Assembly (NCBI RefSeq): GCF_014701095.1
Contig: NZ_AP023439.1
Span: 1,662,001 to 1,726,000 of the forward strand
Origin: Streptomyces tuirus
GTDB lineage: Bacteria; Actinomycetota; Actinomycetes; Streptomycetales; Streptomycetaceae
Length of the DNA stretch: 64,000 nucleotides
Reading direction: 5' to 3'
The position numbers and the translations under genes were made by a program. The number at the start of each line of letters is the position of its first letter. Position 1 is the first letter of the stretch. Positions 61,592-64,000 of this stretch are shown in pieces. The notes beneath the pieces were generated by a model. It saw nothing but the letters and a program-made list of their open reading frames with translations. It searched no databases and was not told where the DNA came from.

Positions 61592-63406
61592 ATGACCGAG
61601 ACGACCAAGACGCCCGTGCCGGACGCCGTCCCCACCCCGACGCCCGCACCGCGTGGACTCATCCCCCTGCCCGCGGCGGCCGCCCGCGCCCTGCTGCTCG
61701 CCGGCGGCATCGCCACCGCCGCCTCCGCGTTCCTCGCCTGGACCTGGACCGCCGAGTTCCCCGGCGACCTCACCTACAACGGCTACCCCGGTGGCCTGCA
61801 GTGGCTGACCTTCACCGCCGGCGTCCTCACCGCCCTGTTCGCGCTCGCCTCCTACGGCATCCGCGGCCTCGGCTGGCTGCTGCCCGCCCGCAACAACGCG
61901 CCGCTCGCCCTCACCGCACTCGGCGGCTTCACCGTCACCTGGTTCACCGTCATCGCCATCAGCGCCAGCCTCGGCGGCGTCGTCAACCTCGAACCCGGTG
62001 GCTGGATCGCGGCCATCGCCTCCCTGCTGCCCGTCCTCGGCGCCTTCGCCCTCCCCCAGGAGCGCACCGGCACCGACGGCACCAAGGAAGCCATCAAGGC
62101 CTACATCGCCAAGCCCGACCACATCCCCGCCGCCCAGGCCATCGCGCCCTGGATCCAGCGGGCCGTCATCACCGTGGTCACCATCATCGGCCTCGGCGTC
62201 TTCACCTACGGCATCGACACCGAGTACGGCGAACTCTTCATCGGCTACCTCTTCGTGGTCACCTTCGCCATGTGGGCCCTGCACACCGCCGGCCTCATGG
62301 ACCGCTTCTCGGCCCTCGTCGCCGCCAACCGCAGCTTCACCCTCGCCATGGGCTTCGCCGCGGCCATCGCCTTCCCGTTCACCCAGACCGACGACCACTA
62401 CGCCAACATCGGCGTCAACATCCTGATCTTCGGGACCGTCGCCCTCGGCCTCAACATCGTCGTCGGCCTCGCCGGACTCCTCGACCTCGGGTACGTCGCC
62501 TTCCTCGGCGTCGGCGCCTACACCGCCGCGCTCGTCTCCGGCTCCGAGTTCTCCACCATCTCCGGCGTCCACCTGCCCTTCTGGGCCTCCGCCCTGGCCG
62601 GCGCCGCCGCATCGCTCGTCTTCGGCGTCCTCATCGGCGCCCCGACCCTGCGACTGCGCGGCGACTACCTCGCCATCGTCACCCTCGGCTTCGGAGAGAT
62701 CTTCCGCATCGCCGTCAACAACATGGACGGCGACTCCGGACCCGACGTCACCAACGGCCCGAACGGCATCGCCAACATCCCCGACCTGAACTTCTTCGGC
62801 TTCAACTTCGGCCAGGCCCACGACATCGGCGGATTCACCCTCGGCCGCTTCGCCAACTACTACCTGCTGATGGTCCTCATCATGGCCATCGTCGTCCTGG
62901 TCTACACGCGCGCCGCGGACTCCCGCATCGGCCGCTCCTGGATCGCCATCCGCGAGGACGAGACCGCCGCCACCGCCATGGGCATCAACGGCTTCCGCGT
63001 CAAGCTCGTCGCCTTCGCCCTCGGCGCCGCCCTCGCCGGCCTCGCCGGCACCGTCAGCGCCCACGTCACCTACAGCGTCGTCCCCACGCCCTACCAGTTC
63101 GCCGGCTCCACCCCGCCCAACTCCGCCTTCCTCCTGGCCGCCGTCGTCCTCGGCGGCATGGGCACCGTGGCCGGACCACTCCTCGGCGCGGCCCTGCTCT
63201 ACCTGCTCCCCGAGAAGCTGGTCTTCCTCCAGGACAAGTCGCTCCTCGCCTTCGGCATCGCGCTCATCCTCCTGATGCGCTTCCGCCCCGAAGGCATCAT
63301 CGCCAACCGCCGGCGCCAGCTCGAATTCCACGAGACCGGCCAACTCGACGTACCCAAACAGACCACGCTGACCGACGAACCGGCCGTCACCAAGGCGGGG
63401 GCGTAA
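61592..63406 (+). CDS. livM: Branched-chain amino-acid ABC transporter permease LivM, N-terminally extended
   Basis: A 604-residue permease. The C-terminal ~320 residues are the LivM core: LGLNIVVGLAGLLDLGYVAFLGVGAYTAAL, GAPTLRLRGDYLAIVTLGFGEIFRI, SRIGRSWIAIREDETAATAMGINGFRVKLVAFALGAALAGLAG and FLLAAVVLGGMGTVAGPLLGAAL. The first ~270 residues add about six extra helices, including a tryptophan-rich WTWTAEFPGDLTYNGYPGGLQW loop, so it is longer than E. coli LivM (425). It is coupled to livH and followed four bases later by livG. Confidence 0.94.
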   Translation: MTETTKTPVPDAVPTPTPAPRGLIPLPAAAARALLLAGGIATAASAFLAWTWTAEFPGDLTYNGYPGGLQWLTFTAGVLTALFALASYGIRGLGWLLPARNNAPLALTALGGFTVTWFTVIAISASLGGVVNLEPGGWIAAIASLLPVLGAFALPQERTGTDGTKEAIKAYIAKPDHIPAAQAIAPWIQRAVITVVTIIGLGVFTYGIDTEYGELFIGYLFVVTFAMWALHTAGLMDRFSALVAANRSFTLAMGFAAAIAFPFTQTDDHYANIGVNILIFGTVALGLNIVVGLAGLLDLGYVAFLGVGAYTAALVSGSEFSTISGVHLPFWASALAGAAASLVFGVLIGAPTLRLRGDYLAIVTLGFGEIFRIAVNNMDGDSGPDVTNGPNGIANIPDLNFFGFNFGQAHDIGGFTLGRFANYYLLMVLIMAIVVLVYTRAADSRIGRSWIAIREDETAATAMGINGFRVKLVAFALGAALAGLAGTVSAHVTYSVVPTPYQFAGSTPPNSAFLLAAVVLGGMGTVAGPLLGAALLYLLPEKLVFLQDKSLLAFGIALILLMRFRPEGIIANRRRQLEFHETGQLDVPKQTTLTDEPAVTKAGA

Positions 63407-63410
63407 GAAC

Positions 63411-64000
<590 letters not shown>

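Overview
The window is a stretch of high-GC actinobacterial chromosome, almost certainly from a Streptomyces. The support is very GC-rich third codon positions, many GTG/TTG starts with AGGAG-type ribosome sites, Streptomyces-type families (DUF397/XRE pairs, DUF574-type methyltransferase, DUF6343, DUF2293, four-domain RpsA), and a gene order that, from memory, resembles the core region of S. coelicolor from uvrB through glpQ2, rpsA and polA to the branched-chain amino-acid ABC operon. I see no prophage, insertion sequence, CRISPR array, rRNA or tRNA.

Layout. 1-5 kb: two TerD-family genes (the first cut by the window edge), uvrB and an MHYT membrane sensor, all on the minus strand. 5-9 kb: a secreted glycerophosphodiesterase behind a PHO-box-like site, ogt, a VOC protein, and a psuG-psuK-like pair for pseudouridine breakdown. 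9-16 kb: a methyltransferase, an intergenic region with DnaA-box-like sequences, corA, a CBS protein, a uridine-kinase-like protein, DUF2293 and DUF1772 genes, two tandem-repeat arrays (19 bp and 35 bp), and an orphan gltD. 16-24 kb: a divergent AhpD-like/MocR pair, a methyltransferase-DUF397-XRE cluster divergent from an anti-sigma-type ATPase, and an ABC exporter. 24-34 kb: DUF899, an amidohydrolase remnant, an EEP-fold enzyme, an FUSC membrane protein, a nucleotidyltransferase, a RidA/gamma-carbonic-anhydrase-like pair, and an NCS1 permease/racemase operon divergent from a GntR regulator with a clear palindromic operator.

34-44 kb: family 5 uracil-DNA glycosylase, an ArsR-like regulator translationally coupled to an MFS exporter and carrying a (Glu-Ala-Pro)13 tail, an S4 RNA-binding protein, DoxX, a methyltransferase, then the housekeeping block TPR-coaE-PAC2-rpsA. 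44-59 kb: another methyltransferase, hrpB, a DUF3068 protein with a tiny membrane protein, a secreted lytic transglycosylase, DUF4184, polA without recognisable proofreading residues, a molybdopterin oxidoreductase, a PaaI-type thioesterase, and a degraded secreted-protein gene. 59-64 kb: livK-livH-livM-livG (partial), a high-affinity branched-chain amino-acid uptake operon.

Most of the window is ordinary core genome. The parts most worth a second look are the 35-bp array that appears to have grown from the end of a coding sequence (14.1-14.6 kb), the XRE/DUF397/ATPase cluster with stacked inverted repeats (18.2-21.7 kb), the DnaA-box-like cluster before corA, and the regulator with the triplet-repeat tail. 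I did not find a clearly new system.
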